Part shown: piece by piece, positions 10,180 to 21,123 of the stretch
Layout of the letters: the number at the start of each line of letters is the position of its first letter
How positions within the stretch are numbered: the first letter of the stretch is position 1
NCBI RefSeq assembly: GCF_001644225.1
Contig: NZ_LSTV01000001.1
Location: 682,001-746,000, forward strand
Source of the DNA: Microbacterium oleivorans
Lineage (GTDB): Bacteria > Actinomycetota > Actinomycetes > Actinomycetales > Microbacteriaceae
DNA length: 64,000 bases
Direction of reading: 5' to 3'
Made by a program: the position numbers and the translations under genes
The notes under the pieces: generated by a model
The model's input: only the letters and a program-made list of their open reading frames with translations
Told to the model about the DNA's origin: nothing
Databases searched by the model: none

Positions 10180-11897
10180 GCGCCACCGAGAACCCGTCCA
10201 GCCGCGCTTCGCTGCGCGGTAGCCACAAGGAGAGCGCCGTGTCGCAACCCCTTCTCCAGATCCGCGACCTGAAGGTCGCCTTCTCGAACGGCAAGAAGGA
10301 GCGCGAGGTCCTCCACGGGGTCGACCTCGACGTCTTCCCGGGAGAGACCGTCGCCATCGTGGGCGAGTCCGGTTCGGGTAAGTCGACGACGGCCGCGGCC
10401 GTCATCGACCTGCTTCCGGGCACCGGCAAGGTGACGAGCGGATCGATCCTGCTCGACGGGGTCGACCTGACGAAGGCGAGCCGTCGCGACATGGAGGCGA
10501 TCCGTGGTCGCGACATCGGCTACGTCCCGCAGGACCCGATGTCGAACCTCAACCCGGTCTGGTCGATCGGCTTCCAGGTCGAGGAGGCCGTGCGCGCCAA
10601 CGGTCTCGCCTCCAGCCGCAGGCAGGCGCGGCAGCGCGCGATCGAGGTGCTCAAGCAGGCCGGGCTCGCCGATGCGGAACGGCGCATGCACCAGTTCCCG
10701 CACCAGTTCTCGGGTGGGATGCGGCAGCGCGCCCTGATCGGCATCGGTCTCGCCGCCGACCCGAAGCTCCTGATCGCCGACGAGCCCACCAGCGCGCTCG
10801 ACGTGACGGTGCAGCGGGTCATCCTCGATCACCTCGCCTCGCTCACCCGTGAGAAGGGCACCTCCGTCCTCTTCATCACGCACGACCTCGGACTCGCGGC
10901 GGAGCGCGCCGACCGGATCGTCGTGATGAACCAGGGTGAGATCGTCGAGGCGGGCCCGAGCCGGGTCATCCTCGAGAACCCCCAGCACCCCTACACCCAG
11001 CGGTTGGTGGCCGCTGCCCCGAGCCTCGCGTCGCAGCGCATCCAGGCCGTGGCCGAGCGGCGCGGCGTGGAGCACCTCGGCGAGGTCGTCGACGCGAAGC
11101 CCGTCGTGGAGGTGCGCGATCTCGTCAAGGAGTACAAGATCCGTTCGGGCGGGTTCCGCAGCGAACCGTTCCGGGCCGTCGACCAGGTCTCCTTCCAGAT
11201 CCCCAAGGGCAAAACCCTCGCGCTGGTGGGGGAGTCGGGGTCGGGCAAGTCGACCGTGGCGAAGATGGTGCTCCAGCTCGAGCAGCCGACGAGCGGCTCC
11301 GTGATCATCGACGGCGCCGACACGTCGGGCATGAGTCGCAAGGAGATCTTCTCGCTCCGGAGCCGGATGCAGCCGGTCTTCCAGGACCCGTACGGGTCGC
11401 TCGACCCACTCCGCAGCATCGGTGCGCTGATCGCCGAGCCGCTTCGCGTACACGGCGTGGGTGACGAGAAGTCCCGACGCGACCGCGTGTTCGAGCTGCT
11501 CGAGCAGGTGTCGCTTCCGCGCGAGGTCGCGTGGCGCTACCCGAACGAGCTCTCGGGCGGTCAGCGTCAGCGCATCGCGATCGCGCGAGCCCTCGCCCTG
11601 AAGCCGTCGATCGTCGTCCTCGACGAGGCGGTGTCGGCGCTCGACGTGCTCGTGCAGGACCAGATCCTGCGCCTGCTGGCGGAGCTGCAGTCCGAGCTGG
11701 ACCTGACCTACCTGTTCATCACCCACGACCTCGCCGTCGTCCGGGTCGCGGCGGACCTCGTGTGCGTCATGGAGCAGGGCCGTGTCGTCGAGCAGGGCAC
11801 GGTGGACGAGATCTTCGCCTCGCCGACGCAGGAGTACACCCGTCGTCTTCTCGACGCGATCCCCGGTGCGGATATCCCGCTCGGGGGGCGTGCGTGA
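10176..11897 (+). CDS. Fused double ABC ATPase, DppD-DppF type (operon 1)
   Basis: Cytoplasmic ATPase with two complete ABC domains in one chain (573 residues), replacing separate DppD and DppF subunits. Domain 1 has Walker A GESGSGKSTTAA, signature SGGMRQRALIG and Walker B LLIADEPTSALD. Domain 2 has GESGSGKSTVAK, SGGQRQRIAIA and VVLDEAVSALD, where the usual DEP is DEA. The ATG at 10176 overlaps the permease stop. An alternative GTG at 10239 has a better Shine-Dalgarno (AAGGAG, 10228-10233) and would remove 21 poorly conserved residues, so the start is uncertain. It overlaps the next gene by four bases. Confidence 0.92.
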   Translation: MSATENPSSRASLRGSHKESAVSQPLLQIRDLKVAFSNGKKEREVLHGVDLDVFPGETVAIVGESGSGKSTTAAAVIDLLPGTGKVTSGSILLDGVDLTKASRRDMEAIRGRDIGYVPQDPMSNLNPVWSIGFQVEEAVRANGLASSRRQARQRAIEVLKQAGLADAERRMHQFPHQFSGGMRQRALIGIGLAADPKLLIADEPTSALDVTVQRVILDHLASLTREKGTSVLFITHDLGLAAERADRIVVMNQGEIVEAGPSRVILENPQHPYTQRLVAAAPSLASQRIQAVAERRGVEHLGEVVDAKPVVEVRDLVKEYKIRSGGFRSEPFRAVDQVSFQIPKGKTLALVGESGSGKSTVAKMVLQLEQPTSGSVIIDGADTSGMSRKEIFSLRSRMQPVFQDPYGSLDPLRSIGALIAEPLRVHGVGDEKSRRDRVFELLEQVSLPREVAWRYPNELSGGQRQRIAIARALALKPSIVVLDEAVSALDVLVQDQILRLLAELQSELDLTYLFITHDLAVVRVAADLVCVMEQGRVVEQGTVDEIFASPTQEYTRRLLDAIPGADIPLGGRA

Positions 11898-12460
11898 CGA
11901 ACCACACCGAGGGCGGGGGAGGCGGGCGCGATGCTCGCTTCCTCCGCCCTCGGGTGTTCCGTGCCTCGTCGACCCTCTTGTCCTTCTGGGTGGTCGTCGC
12001 GATGCTCGCCTTCTTCCTGGGGGACGCGGCGGTGCGGGGGAGCTGGCTCTTCCTGGCGAAGTGGACCGCCCCGCTCCTGCTGATCGGCTGGGGGGCGTGG
12101 CTGCTCTTCTGGCGGTCGCAGGTGAGGGCCGATCGCGAGGGTGCCGTGGTGATCAACGCGCTCCGGATCCACGATCTGCCGTGGTCCTCGGTCGAGGAGG
12201 TCGTGCAGTCCGCGCAGCTGCGTGTCGTCCTCGTCGGCGGCCGGCGCATCGACTGCTGGGGCGGACCGTTCCCCCCGCGCCGACGGATGACGCGGACGCC
12301 CGAGCCGTCGGCGGATGCGGCGCTGGTCATGGAAGCGCTGCGCGAGGCGGCGACGCCCTCCGAGCGTGTCGCGACCTCGCGCTGGGACGTCCCCGCGCTC
12401 CTCGTGGGAGTCGCCCTCGCGGCCCTCACGATCGCCTCTGTGACACTTGTGCATCCGTGA
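11894..12460 (+). CDS. Small membrane protein with PH-like domain
   Basis: Protein of 188 residues with two hydrophobic segments near the N-terminus (about 31-50 and 56-76), then a soluble region of bacterial PH-like character (VVINALRIHDLPWSSVEEV, then RVVLVGGRRIDCWGG), and a last hydrophobic segment at about 167-186. This layout matches the many actinobacterial PH-domain membrane proteins of unknown role. The GTG start overlaps the ATPase stop by four bases, so the gene belongs to the same operon as the ABC importer, although such a protein is not a known transporter subunit. Function unknown; a link to transport is only by position. Confidence 0.75.
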   Translation: MTNHTEGGGGGRDARFLRPRVFRASSTLLSFWVVVAMLAFFLGDAAVRGSWLFLAKWTAPLLLIGWGAWLLFWRSQVRADREGAVVINALRIHDLPWSSVEEVVQSAQLRVVLVGGRRIDCWGGPFPPRRRMTRTPEPSADAALVMEALREAATPSERVATSRWDVPALLVGVALAALTIASVTLVHP

Positions 12461-12523
12461 AGTAAAGATCGTGAAACGAACTGTTCACCGTTTCGACGGA
12501 TCTGTGGGCATGTTTGTTAGCGT
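12460..12523 (+). promoter_or_regulatory. Putative promoter and upstream box of ABC operon 2
   Basis: The box AAGTAAAGATCGTGAAACGA (12460-12479) matches the operon 1 box at 16 of 20 positions or so and lies 58 bases before a TAGCGT -10 (12518-12523); the operon 1 distance is 57. Two overlapping dyads follow from the box: GTGAA/TTCAC (12471-12475 with 12484-12488) and GAAACG/CGTTTC (12473-12478 with 12489-12494), a possible operator. Confidence 0.45.
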
Positions 12524-12531
12524 TGTGCGGG

Positions 12532-12549
12532 CGGGGCAGCGAAGCCCCG
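12532..12549 (+). other. Leader hairpin of ABC operon 2
   Basis: CGGGGC (12532-12537) pairs with GCCCCG (12544-12549), loop AGCGAA, starting roughly at the inferred transcription start. Counterpart of the hairpin at 6460-6479. Confidence 0.4.
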
Positions 12550-12601
12550 TTAGGCAAGGCGTCCTCGACGCCGGAACGGCCGGAGAGGACACCCGAGACG
12601 C

Positions 12602-13585
12602 GTGACGCTGTACTTGATCAGGAGAATCCTGAACTACGCGATCCTCACCCTCGTCGCCACGTCGCTGGCGTACGTGCTCGCGAGCATCGGACTCGTCCCT
12701 GAGCGACGGTTCCTGCAGCGGAACCCTCCGGTTCCGCAGTCGACGATCGACGGCATCCTGGACCGCTGGGGTGTGAACCCCGAGGACCCGCTCCTGCTCC
12801 GCCTCTTCCGGTGGCTCGGCAATCTCTTCACCCAGGGTTCGCTCGGCCTCACGACGGGCAATCAGCCGGTCGTCGAGGAGATCTTCGTCCGCGCCGGGGT
12901 GAGCCTGCAGCTGCTGCTGGTGGGTTCGATCATCGGCGCCATCCTGGGCGTGATCCTGGGCGTCTGGGGCGCCGTGCGCCAGTACCGCACGAGCGACCGC
13001 ATCGTCACGGCGGCGTCCTACCTGCTGTTCGCGACCCCTACCGTCGTCATGGCGATCCTCCTCATGATCCTCGCCACCTACTTCAACCAGGCGGCGGGGT
13101 CCCAGATCATCCGGTTCACCGGTCAGTACTCGCCGGGCATCCCGAATGAGTTCTGGCCGCAGCTGGGGGACCGCCTCTCGCACCTGCTGCTGCCGACCCT
13201 CGTGCTGATCCTGGGCGCAGCGGCCTCGTACAGCCGGTACCAGCGCAGCGCGATGCTCGACGTCCTCGGCGCGGACTACATCCGCACCGCGCGGTCGAAG
13301 GGCCGCACCCGCGGGTCCGCCCTCGTGCGTCACGGTGTGCGCGTCGCGCTCATCCCCATGTCGACGTTCTTCGCCTACAGCTTCGGCACCCTGGTCGCCG
13401 GGGCGACGATGCTCGAGATCATGTTCGGCTGGCACGGGATGGGCGAACTCACGATCCAAGCCGTGCAGCAGGACGACATCAACGCGGTGGCGGGATCGAC
13501 GATGTTCGTCGCGGTCCTGATCCTGTGCTCGTCGACCCTCTCAGAAGTCTTGTACGCCGCCCTCGACCCGCGCGTGCGGAGGTAA
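12602..13585 (+). CDS. ABC transporter permease, DppB/OppB type (operon 2)
   Basis: Inner-membrane permease of a second peptide-type importer, 327 residues. The N-terminus TLYLIRRILNYAILTLVATS is typical; membrane segments follow at about 10-30, 98-120, 133-160, 195-215, 245-268 and 295-318. The EAA-like loop is TARSKGRTRGSALVRHGVR. The extra-cytoplasmic loop between the first two segments carries RNPPVPQSTIDGILDRWG, as in other OppB proteins. The GTG start has only a weak Shine-Dalgarno upstream (GAGAGGA further back). It is the first gene of operon 2 and is followed by its partner permease after two bases. Confidence 0.92.
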   Translation: MTLYLIRRILNYAILTLVATSLAYVLASIGLVPERRFLQRNPPVPQSTIDGILDRWGVNPEDPLLLRLFRWLGNLFTQGSLGLTTGNQPVVEEIFVRAGVSLQLLLVGSIIGAILGVILGVWGAVRQYRTSDRIVTAASYLLFATPTVVMAILLMILATYFNQAAGSQIIRFTGQYSPGIPNEFWPQLGDRLSHLLLPTLVLILGAAASYSRYQRSAMLDVLGADYIRTARSKGRTRGSALVRHGVRVALIPMSTFFAYSFGTLVAGATMLEIMFGWHGMGELTIQAVQQDDINAVAGSTMFVAVLILCSSTLSEVLYAALDPRVRR

Positions 13586-13587
13586 TC

Positions 13588-14514
13588 ATGGTCATCCCTC
13601 TCGAACAGTCCGCCGAGGTCGCCGAGCTCTCGGTCTCCGCGGATCAGAAGACCCGCAAGCCGCTCACGCGCTCGCGCTTGATCTGGCAGCGCCTGCGCTC
13701 GTCGAAGCAGTTCTGGATCGGCACGATCGTCCTCGTCGCGATCGTCCTGTGGGCGGTCGTCGGTCCGCTCGTCTGGCCGATCTCGCACACCACGCGCGAT
13801 TACTTCTCCCTCAACCAGGCGCCGAGTGCCGCGCACCCGTTCGGTACGGACACGCTCGGTTACGACCTGTTCGCCCAGACGATGGCCGGCCTGCGTATCT
13901 CCCTGATCGTCGGTTTCGTCGCGGGGCCGCTCGCCACGCTCATCGCGGGCTTCGTGGGAGCGATCGCCGGGTACGTCGGCGGGTGGAGCGACAAGGTCAT
14001 CGCCTGGTTCATCGACCTGCTACTCGTGCTGCCCGCGTTCTTCATCCTGGTGCTGCTCTTCCCGTTCTTCCGGGAGTCCGGCTGGATCGTCATGACCTTC
14101 TTCCTGGCGCTGTTCGGCTGGATGATCATGGCGCAGGTGATCCGTTCGCAGACGCGCTCGCTGCGTGAGCGCGAGTTCGTGAAGGCCGCCCGCTACATGG
14201 GATTCGGCACGTGGTCGGTCGTCACCCGCCACGTCGTCCCGAACGTCGCATCCCTCCTCATCATCGACGCCACGCTGGGTGTCGGCGCCATGATCCTGGC
14301 CGAGACGAGCCTCAGCTTCTTCGGCTTCGGCGTGCAGGCGCCCGAAGTCTCGCTCGGCACCCTCATCGCCGCCGGCAACACCGCCGCGGCCACCCGACCC
14401 TGGCTGTTCGTCTTCCCCGCGGCGACCCTCGTCGTCCTGCTCCTGAGCCTGAGCCTCGTCGGCGATGCTCTGCGCGACGCCATCGACCCCACTTCCGGAG
14501 CCAACCGTGGTTGA
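13588..14514 (+). CDS. ABC transporter permease, DppC/OppC type (operon 2)
   Basis: Second permease of the importer, 308 residues, with a cytoplasmic N-terminus of about 45 residues before the first membrane segment (FWIGTIVLVAIVLWAVVG). The motif HPFGTDTLGYDLFAQ and the EAA loop AARYMGFGTWSVVTRHVVP identify it as DppC/OppC type. The ATG is preceded by GCGGAGG at good spacing, and the stop of the upstream permease lies just before it. A longer frame upstream is only read-through of the preceding gene. The ATPase GTG start lies inside its last codons (8-base overlap). Confidence 0.93.
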   Translation: MVIPLEQSAEVAELSVSADQKTRKPLTRSRLIWQRLRSSKQFWIGTIVLVAIVLWAVVGPLVWPISHTTRDYFSLNQAPSAAHPFGTDTLGYDLFAQTMAGLRISLIVGFVAGPLATLIAGFVGAIAGYVGGWSDKVIAWFIDLLLVLPAFFILVLLFPFFRESGWIVMTFFLALFGWMIMAQVIRSQTRSLREREFVKAARYMGFGTWSVVTRHVVPNVASLLIIDATLGVGAMILAETSLSFFGFGVQAPEVSLGTLIAAGNTAAATRPWLFVFPAATLVVLLLSLSLVGDALRDAIDPTSGANRG

Positions 14515-16621
14515 CGAACTGCTGCACTCGATCGAGACGAGCGCCCGCGAACGCGGCCGCCCGATCCTCGAGGTCAAGAACCTCTCCGTCACGTTCCCCC
14601 AGCGCGACGGGTCACCCGTGCGCGCCGTCCGCGACGTCAGCTACACGATCCACGAGGGTGAGTTCCTCGGGATCGTGGGCGAGTCCGGCTCGGGCAAGTC
14701 GGTCTCCTCGCTTGCGGTGATGGGTCTCCTCCCCGACACGGCCCAGATCGAGGGCGAGATCCTCTTCCAGGGGCAGAACCTGCTGTCGCTCGACGACCGG
14801 CGGCTCTCCCGCATCCGCGGCCGCGAACTGGCGATCATCTTCCAGGACCCGCTGTCGGCGCTGACCCCCGTGTATACCGTCGGCGACCAGATCGCCGAAG
14901 CACTGCGACTGCACGACTCGGCCCTCAGCAAGCAGGCCGCCGCCGCGCGCGCCGTCGAGCTCCTGAAGATCGTCGGCATCCCCGACGCCCCGCGCCGCGC
15001 CAAGGCGTTCCCGCACGAGTACTCGGGCGGGATGCGGCAGCGCGCGATGATCGCCATCGCGATCGCCAACAACCCGCGGCTGATCATCGCGGACGAGCCC
15101 ACGACCGCGCTCGACGTGACGATCCAGGCGCAGATCCTCGAAGTGCTCGAGGAGGCGAAGCGGATCACGGGTGCCGCCGTGTCGCTCATCACGCACGACC
15201 TCGGTGTCGTGGCCGGTCACGCCGACAACGTCGGCGTGATGTACGCCGGGAAGATGGTCGAGTACGGCAGCGTCGAGACGATCTTCCGCGAGCCCGTCAT
15301 GCCGTATACGGTGGGTCTCCTCCGATCGGTGCCCAACATCCGCACCGCCGGCACCGAACGCCTCGTCCCGCTCGAGGGTCGCCCGCCGTCCCTCGCCTCG
15401 CTCCCGAAGGGCTGCCCCTTCGCCGCACGCTGCCCCGCCGCGATCGCGGTGTGCCACGAGGTCGAGCCCGAGCTCGTCCCCGCCGGGAAGGCCGTCGGGC
15501 AGCTCGCCGCGTGCCACCGCTCGGACGAACTCGCCGAGGGTGTCCTCCGGCGCTCCGACATCTTCCCGCGGCCCGAGCCGCTGCCGGCCGAGGTCGTCGC
15601 CGAGACGACGGAGGCTCCTATCGTCGAGGTGCGCGACCTCAAGCGGCACTTCCCGCTCTACCGGGGCGGCGTGTTCCGTCGTCGCGTGGGTGACGTCAAG
15701 GCCGTCGACGGTGTCTCCTTCGACCTCCGCGAGGGGCGCGTGCTCGCCCTCGTGGGCGAGTCGGGATGCGGCAAGACCACGACCATCCTCGAGATGATGG
15801 AGCTCACCGCCCCGCAGGGCGGGCGGATCACCTTCGACGGGAAGGACGTCGCCTCGCTGACCCGCAAGGGACGTCGGGAGCTGCGCCGCGACATCCAGAT
15901 CGTGTTCCAGGACCCGGCGGCCGCCGTCGATCCGCGCCTGCCGATCGGCGAGGTCATCGCCGAGCCGCTGCTCGTGCACGACGTCCCCAAGGCCCAGCGC
16001 GACGAGCGCGTCGTCGAACTCCTCGAGCTCGTGGGCCTCGACCCGGCGATGGCGGACCGCTACCCGCACGAGTTCTCCGGCGGTCAGCGCCAGCGCATCG
16101 GCATCGCCCGCGCCCTCGCGACGAACCCGAAGGTGCTCGTCCTCGACGAGCCGGTCTCGGCCCTCGACGTGTCGATCCAGGCCGGTGTCATCAACCTCCT
16201 GCAGGACCTCCGCGACCGGTTGGGACTGTCGATGGTCTTCGTCGCCCACGACCTCGCGGTCGTCCGGCAGTTGGCCGACGACGTCTCGGTCATGTACCTG
16301 GGCCGGATCGTCGAGTCCGGACCGATCGCGGAGGTGTTCAGCAACCCGCGCCATCCGTACACCCAGGCTCTCATGTCGGCGGCGCCGATCCCGGACCCGC
16401 ACATCGAGCGCACCCGGGAACGCGTGCTGCTCGACGGCGACCTGCCGAGCCCGGCCGTGGAGATCCAGGGATGCCGCTTCCGCACCCGCTGCCCGCTGTT
16501 CCGTCTCCTTCCCGAAGAGGACCAGCGGCTCTGCCTCGGCGAGTACCCCGATCTGGCGCGGCGCGGCCGCGTCGAGGTGGCCTGCCACCACGTCGAGAAG
16601 AACGTCCTCGTCGTCACCTGA
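14507..16621 (+). CDS. Fused double ABC ATPase, OppD-OppF type (operon 2)
   Basis: Two ABC ATPase domains in one chain of 704 residues. Domain 1 carries GESGSGKSVSSLAVMG, SGGMRQRAMIA and IIADEPTTALDVT; domain 2 carries GESGCGKTTTILEMME, SGGQRQRIGIA and LVLDEPVSALDVS. Each half ends with the cysteine-bearing oligopeptide/dipeptide transporter C-terminal motif (GCPFAARCPAA and RFRTRCPLF), which operon 1's ATPase lacks. The GTG start is chosen for its Shine-Dalgarno CCGGAG six bases upstream and because it overlaps the permease stop. Together with the two permeases and the downstream lipoprotein it forms a complete importer. Confidence 0.93.
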   Translation: MVDELLHSIETSARERGRPILEVKNLSVTFPQRDGSPVRAVRDVSYTIHEGEFLGIVGESGSGKSVSSLAVMGLLPDTAQIEGEILFQGQNLLSLDDRRLSRIRGRELAIIFQDPLSALTPVYTVGDQIAEALRLHDSALSKQAAAARAVELLKIVGIPDAPRRAKAFPHEYSGGMRQRAMIAIAIANNPRLIIADEPTTALDVTIQAQILEVLEEAKRITGAAVSLITHDLGVVAGHADNVGVMYAGKMVEYGSVETIFREPVMPYTVGLLRSVPNIRTAGTERLVPLEGRPPSLASLPKGCPFAARCPAAIAVCHEVEPELVPAGKAVGQLAACHRSDELAEGVLRRSDIFPRPEPLPAEVVAETTEAPIVEVRDLKRHFPLYRGGVFRRRVGDVKAVDGVSFDLREGRVLALVGESGCGKTTTILEMMELTAPQGGRITFDGKDVASLTRKGRRELRRDIQIVFQDPAAAVDPRLPIGEVIAEPLLVHDVPKAQRDERVVELLELVGLDPAMADRYPHEFSGGQRQRIGIARALATNPKVLVLDEPVSALDVSIQAGVINLLQDLRDRLGLSMVFVAHDLAVVRQLADDVSVMYLGRIVESGPIAEVFSNPRHPYTQALMSAAPIPDPHIERTRERVLLDGDLPSPAVEIQGCRFRTRCPLFRLLPEEDQRLCLGEYPDLARRGRVEVACHHVEKNVLVVT

Positions 16622-16664
16622 CCCCTGAACTCCGTCTTTTCCGGCGGACCCAAGAAGAAAGTAG

Positions 16665-18359
16665 ATGCACATGATCCGTAAGACAGCACTTGCGGGTCTT
16701 GCTGTGCTCAGCGCGGGAGCTCTCATGCTCACCGCCTGTGCTGGCGGGACCACGTCGTCGCCGTCGCCGTCCTCCTCGGCGTCGCCCGAATCGCTTCCCC
16801 TGGTCGGCTACGAGACGGTGGACTACGGCGACCTCACCGACGGTGGCACGCTCAACCTCTCCGTCACGAGCAGCCCGACGGACGAGGGCAGCTGGAACCC
16901 GAACCACGCACTCGCGGCCAACGTCGACGTCCAGCGGCTCCTCGAGCCCACGCTCTCCTCGATGTGGGTCGTCGCGGACGACGGCAGTTGGACCGCGAAC
17001 CCCGACTACGCCACCTCGATCGAACTGACGAGCGAGTCGCCCCAGGTCGTCACGGTCAAGCTCAACGAGAAGGCCGTGTGGCCCGACGGCAAGCCGATCA
17101 CCGCCGAGGACTACGTCGCCACCTACGCCGCCGCCGGCGGCGCCGCCGACGGCTACGAGACGGTCCCGTCGTCGGTGTTCGACGCGATCGACAAGGCCGA
17201 GGTCGTCAGCGACTTCGAGTACACGGTCACCTTCAAGGGTGCCTACGCCGACTGGCCGAGCCTGTTCCTGACCCCGGTGCTCCCGGCGGACATCGCCAAG
17301 GACAAGGAGGCCTTCAACAGCGGCTTCGCGTCCGAGGCCGTCCCGTCCGCGGGCCCGTACGTCGTCGACTCGATCGACAACAGCGCCAAGATCTTCAAGC
17401 TGGTCCCCAACCCGAACTGGTGGGGTGCTAACAAGCCGAAGCTCGACAGCATCACCTTCAAGGTCATCGCGCAGGAGACCCTGCCGCAGGCCTACTCCAA
17501 CGACGAGATCGACGCGATCGAGATCCAGACGCCCGACGCCCTGGAGACCGCCAGTGCCAAGGCAGGATCCGTCGTCGGCCGCTCCGGCGGTGTCACCTGG
17601 TCGCACCTGACCTTCAACGCGACCGCGGCGCCGTTCGACGACGTCAACGTCCGCAAGGCCATCGGTATGGCGATGGACCGCGAGCTGATCGCCCGCGTCG
17701 CCAATGAGCCCCTGGGCGCCCCGGCGACCACGCTCGGCGACTGGATCTTCATGCCCGGCCAGGCCGGCTACAGCGACGTCTTCGACGAGAAGATCGGCAG
17801 CGACCCGGCCAAGGCCGAGGAGACGCTCGAGGAAGCCGGTTGGACCAAGGAGGGCGACTCCTGGACGAAGGACGGCAAGCCGCTCGAGTTCGCGATCACC
17901 GTTCCCGCGGGCACGCAGTCGAACATCAACCGCGCGCTGGGCGTCCAGGACGCCCTCGCCAAGATCGGCGTCAAGGTCACCCTCAACGAGGTCCCCAGCG
18001 AGAACTACTTCACGAACATCGAGGCCGGGGACTTCCAGGCCGTGACGTTCGGGTGGCAGGGCACGCTGTTCCCGATCTCGTCCGCTGAGACGATCTACAC
18101 GCCGGCGGACTCGCCGCAGAACTACGCGCGCGTGACGGACGACCGTCTCGCCGACCTGTGGGAGCAGGCCAACGCCGAGCTCGACGAGACCAAGCGTCTG
18201 GAGATCGCCAAGCAGATCAACGAGGTGATCGCCGACTTCCTCCCGAGCGTTCCGATCTACCCGTACCCCGAGGTGGTGGCGACCGACGAGGGTCTCGCCA
18301 ACTACGGCACGGCGACGTTCAAGAACATCGACTGGTCGCTGGTCGGCTACACCGAGTGA
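16665..18359 (+). CDS. Peptide-type ABC transporter solute-binding lipoprotein (operon 2)
   Basis: SBP_bac_5-family extracytoplasmic binding protein, 564 residues, last in operon 2. The signal peptide has the lipobox LMLTAC with Cys25 (Cys23 if ATG 16671 is used). A serine/proline-rich linker follows (TTSSPSPSSSASPES), as expected for a tethered lipoprotein. Family features include VWPDGKPITAEDYVATY and FLPSVPIYPYPEVV. It lies 43 bases after the ATPase stop and is followed by a hairpin. Putting the binding protein last differs from operon 1, where it comes first. The substrate is unknown, and the two binding proteins are clearly diverged. Confidence 0.91.
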   Translation: MHMIRKTALAGLAVLSAGALMLTACAGGTTSSPSPSSSASPESLPLVGYETVDYGDLTDGGTLNLSVTSSPTDEGSWNPNHALAANVDVQRLLEPTLSSMWVVADDGSWTANPDYATSIELTSESPQVVTVKLNEKAVWPDGKPITAEDYVATYAAAGGAADGYETVPSSVFDAIDKAEVVSDFEYTVTFKGAYADWPSLFLTPVLPADIAKDKEAFNSGFASEAVPSAGPYVVDSIDNSAKIFKLVPNPNWWGANKPKLDSITFKVIAQETLPQAYSNDEIDAIEIQTPDALETASAKAGSVVGRSGGVTWSHLTFNATAAPFDDVNVRKAIGMAMDRELIARVANEPLGAPATTLGDWIFMPGQAGYSDVFDEKIGSDPAKAEETLEEAGWTKEGDSWTKDGKPLEFAITVPAGTQSNINRALGVQDALAKIGVKVTLNEVPSENYFTNIEAGDFQAVTFGWQGTLFPISSAETIYTPADSPQNYARVTDDRLADLWEQANAELDETKRLEIAKQINEVIADFLPSVPIYPYPEVVATDEGLANYGTATFKNIDWSLVGYTE

Positions 18360-18395
18360 TCCGAGCATCGCTCACCCGCATCACCTGATGCACGG

Positions 18396-18425
18396 CGGGG
18401 CGGGGACCGATAGGTCCTCGCCCCG
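18396..18425 (+). terminator. Hairpin terminator after ABC operon 2
   Basis: An 11-bp stem with one G-T pair (18396-18406 with 18415-18425), loop of 8 bases, 36 bases after the stop of the binding-protein gene and just before the typA promoter. There is no clear T-run, which is common in GC-rich Actinobacteria. Confidence 0.6.
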
Positions 18426-18446
18426 TCGGCGTGTCGTGGGCTGCGG

Positions 18447-18452
18447 TAAAGT
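18447..18452 (+). promoter_or_regulatory. -10 element of typA
   Basis: TAAAGT about 48 bases before the typA ATG, directly after the upstream terminator; the implied leader is about 40 bases. No convincing -35. Confidence 0.5.
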
Positions 18453-18500
18453 GGACTGCCGGCATCCCGGCATCATCCCTCTCTGCAAGGAATTCCCTTC

Positions 18501-20414
<1,914 letters not shown>

Positions 20415-20418
20415 CGCG

Positions 20419-21123
20419 GTGACGGGGGAGGAGCAGCCCACCCGAGGGGCGTGGCGAGACTCCCTCGGGGTGGTCCTCGCGACCAGCGCCTACGGGGTGT
20501 CCTTCGGCGCCCTCGCGGTGGGCTCGGGTCTGGACGTGTGGCAGACCTGCGTCCTCAGCCTGTTCATGTTCACCGGCGGATCGCAGTTCGCGTTCGTCGG
20601 TGTGATCGGCGGGGGAGGTCTCCCGGGCGCGGCGATCGCGTCGGCGGGACTGCTGGGCATGCGCAACGTCGCCTACGGACTGCGGATGTCGCCGGTCGTG
20701 GGTACGGGCTTCTGGCGGCGGGCCGCGGCATCCCACTTCACGATCGACGAATCGACGGCGGTCGCGCTGGCGCAGACGGATGGCCGTGCCCGCCGCATCG
20801 GCTTCTGGGTGACCGGCATCGGCATCTACCTCGGCTGGAACCTCACGACCCTCGCGGGAGCGCTGCTGGGCGACGTCCTCGGCGACGTCCGGACCTACGG
20901 ATTGGATGCCGCGGCCGCGGCGGCGTTCCTCGCACTTCTCTGGCCGCGTCTGCGCCGGCGTCAGGCGATCGCGGTGGGGGCGGCGGCGGCCGTCGTCGCG
21001 GCGATCTCGACCCCGCTGCTCATGCCGGGGCTTCCCGTCCTCGTCGCCGCGGTCGTCGCACTCGTCGTCGGCTGGACGAACTGGCTCGGCGCCCGCGAGA
21101 CCACCACGGAGGCCGCGTCATGA
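20419..21123 (+). CDS. azlC: AzlC-family branched-chain amino acid exporter subunit
   Basis: Large subunit of an AzlCD-type exporter for branched-chain amino acids or analogues, 234 residues with about seven hydrophobic segments. The family signature SAYGVSFGALAVGSG near the N-terminus and FMFTGGSQFAFVGV are clear. The GTG start lies four bases after the typA stop, so read-through from the typA promoter is likely. The stop overlaps the ATG of azlD. Export of leucine, isoleucine and valine, as by BrnFE in Corynebacterium, is known for the family; the substrate here is inferred. Confidence 0.88.
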   Translation: MTGEEQPTRGAWRDSLGVVLATSAYGVSFGALAVGSGLDVWQTCVLSLFMFTGGSQFAFVGVIGGGGLPGAAIASAGLLGMRNVAYGLRMSPVVGTGFWRRAAASHFTIDESTAVALAQTDGRARRIGFWVTGIGIYLGWNLTTLAGALLGDVLGDVRTYGLDAAAAAAFLALLWPRLRRRQAIAVGAAAAVVAAISTPLLMPGLPVLVAAVVALVVGWTNWLGARETTTEAAS

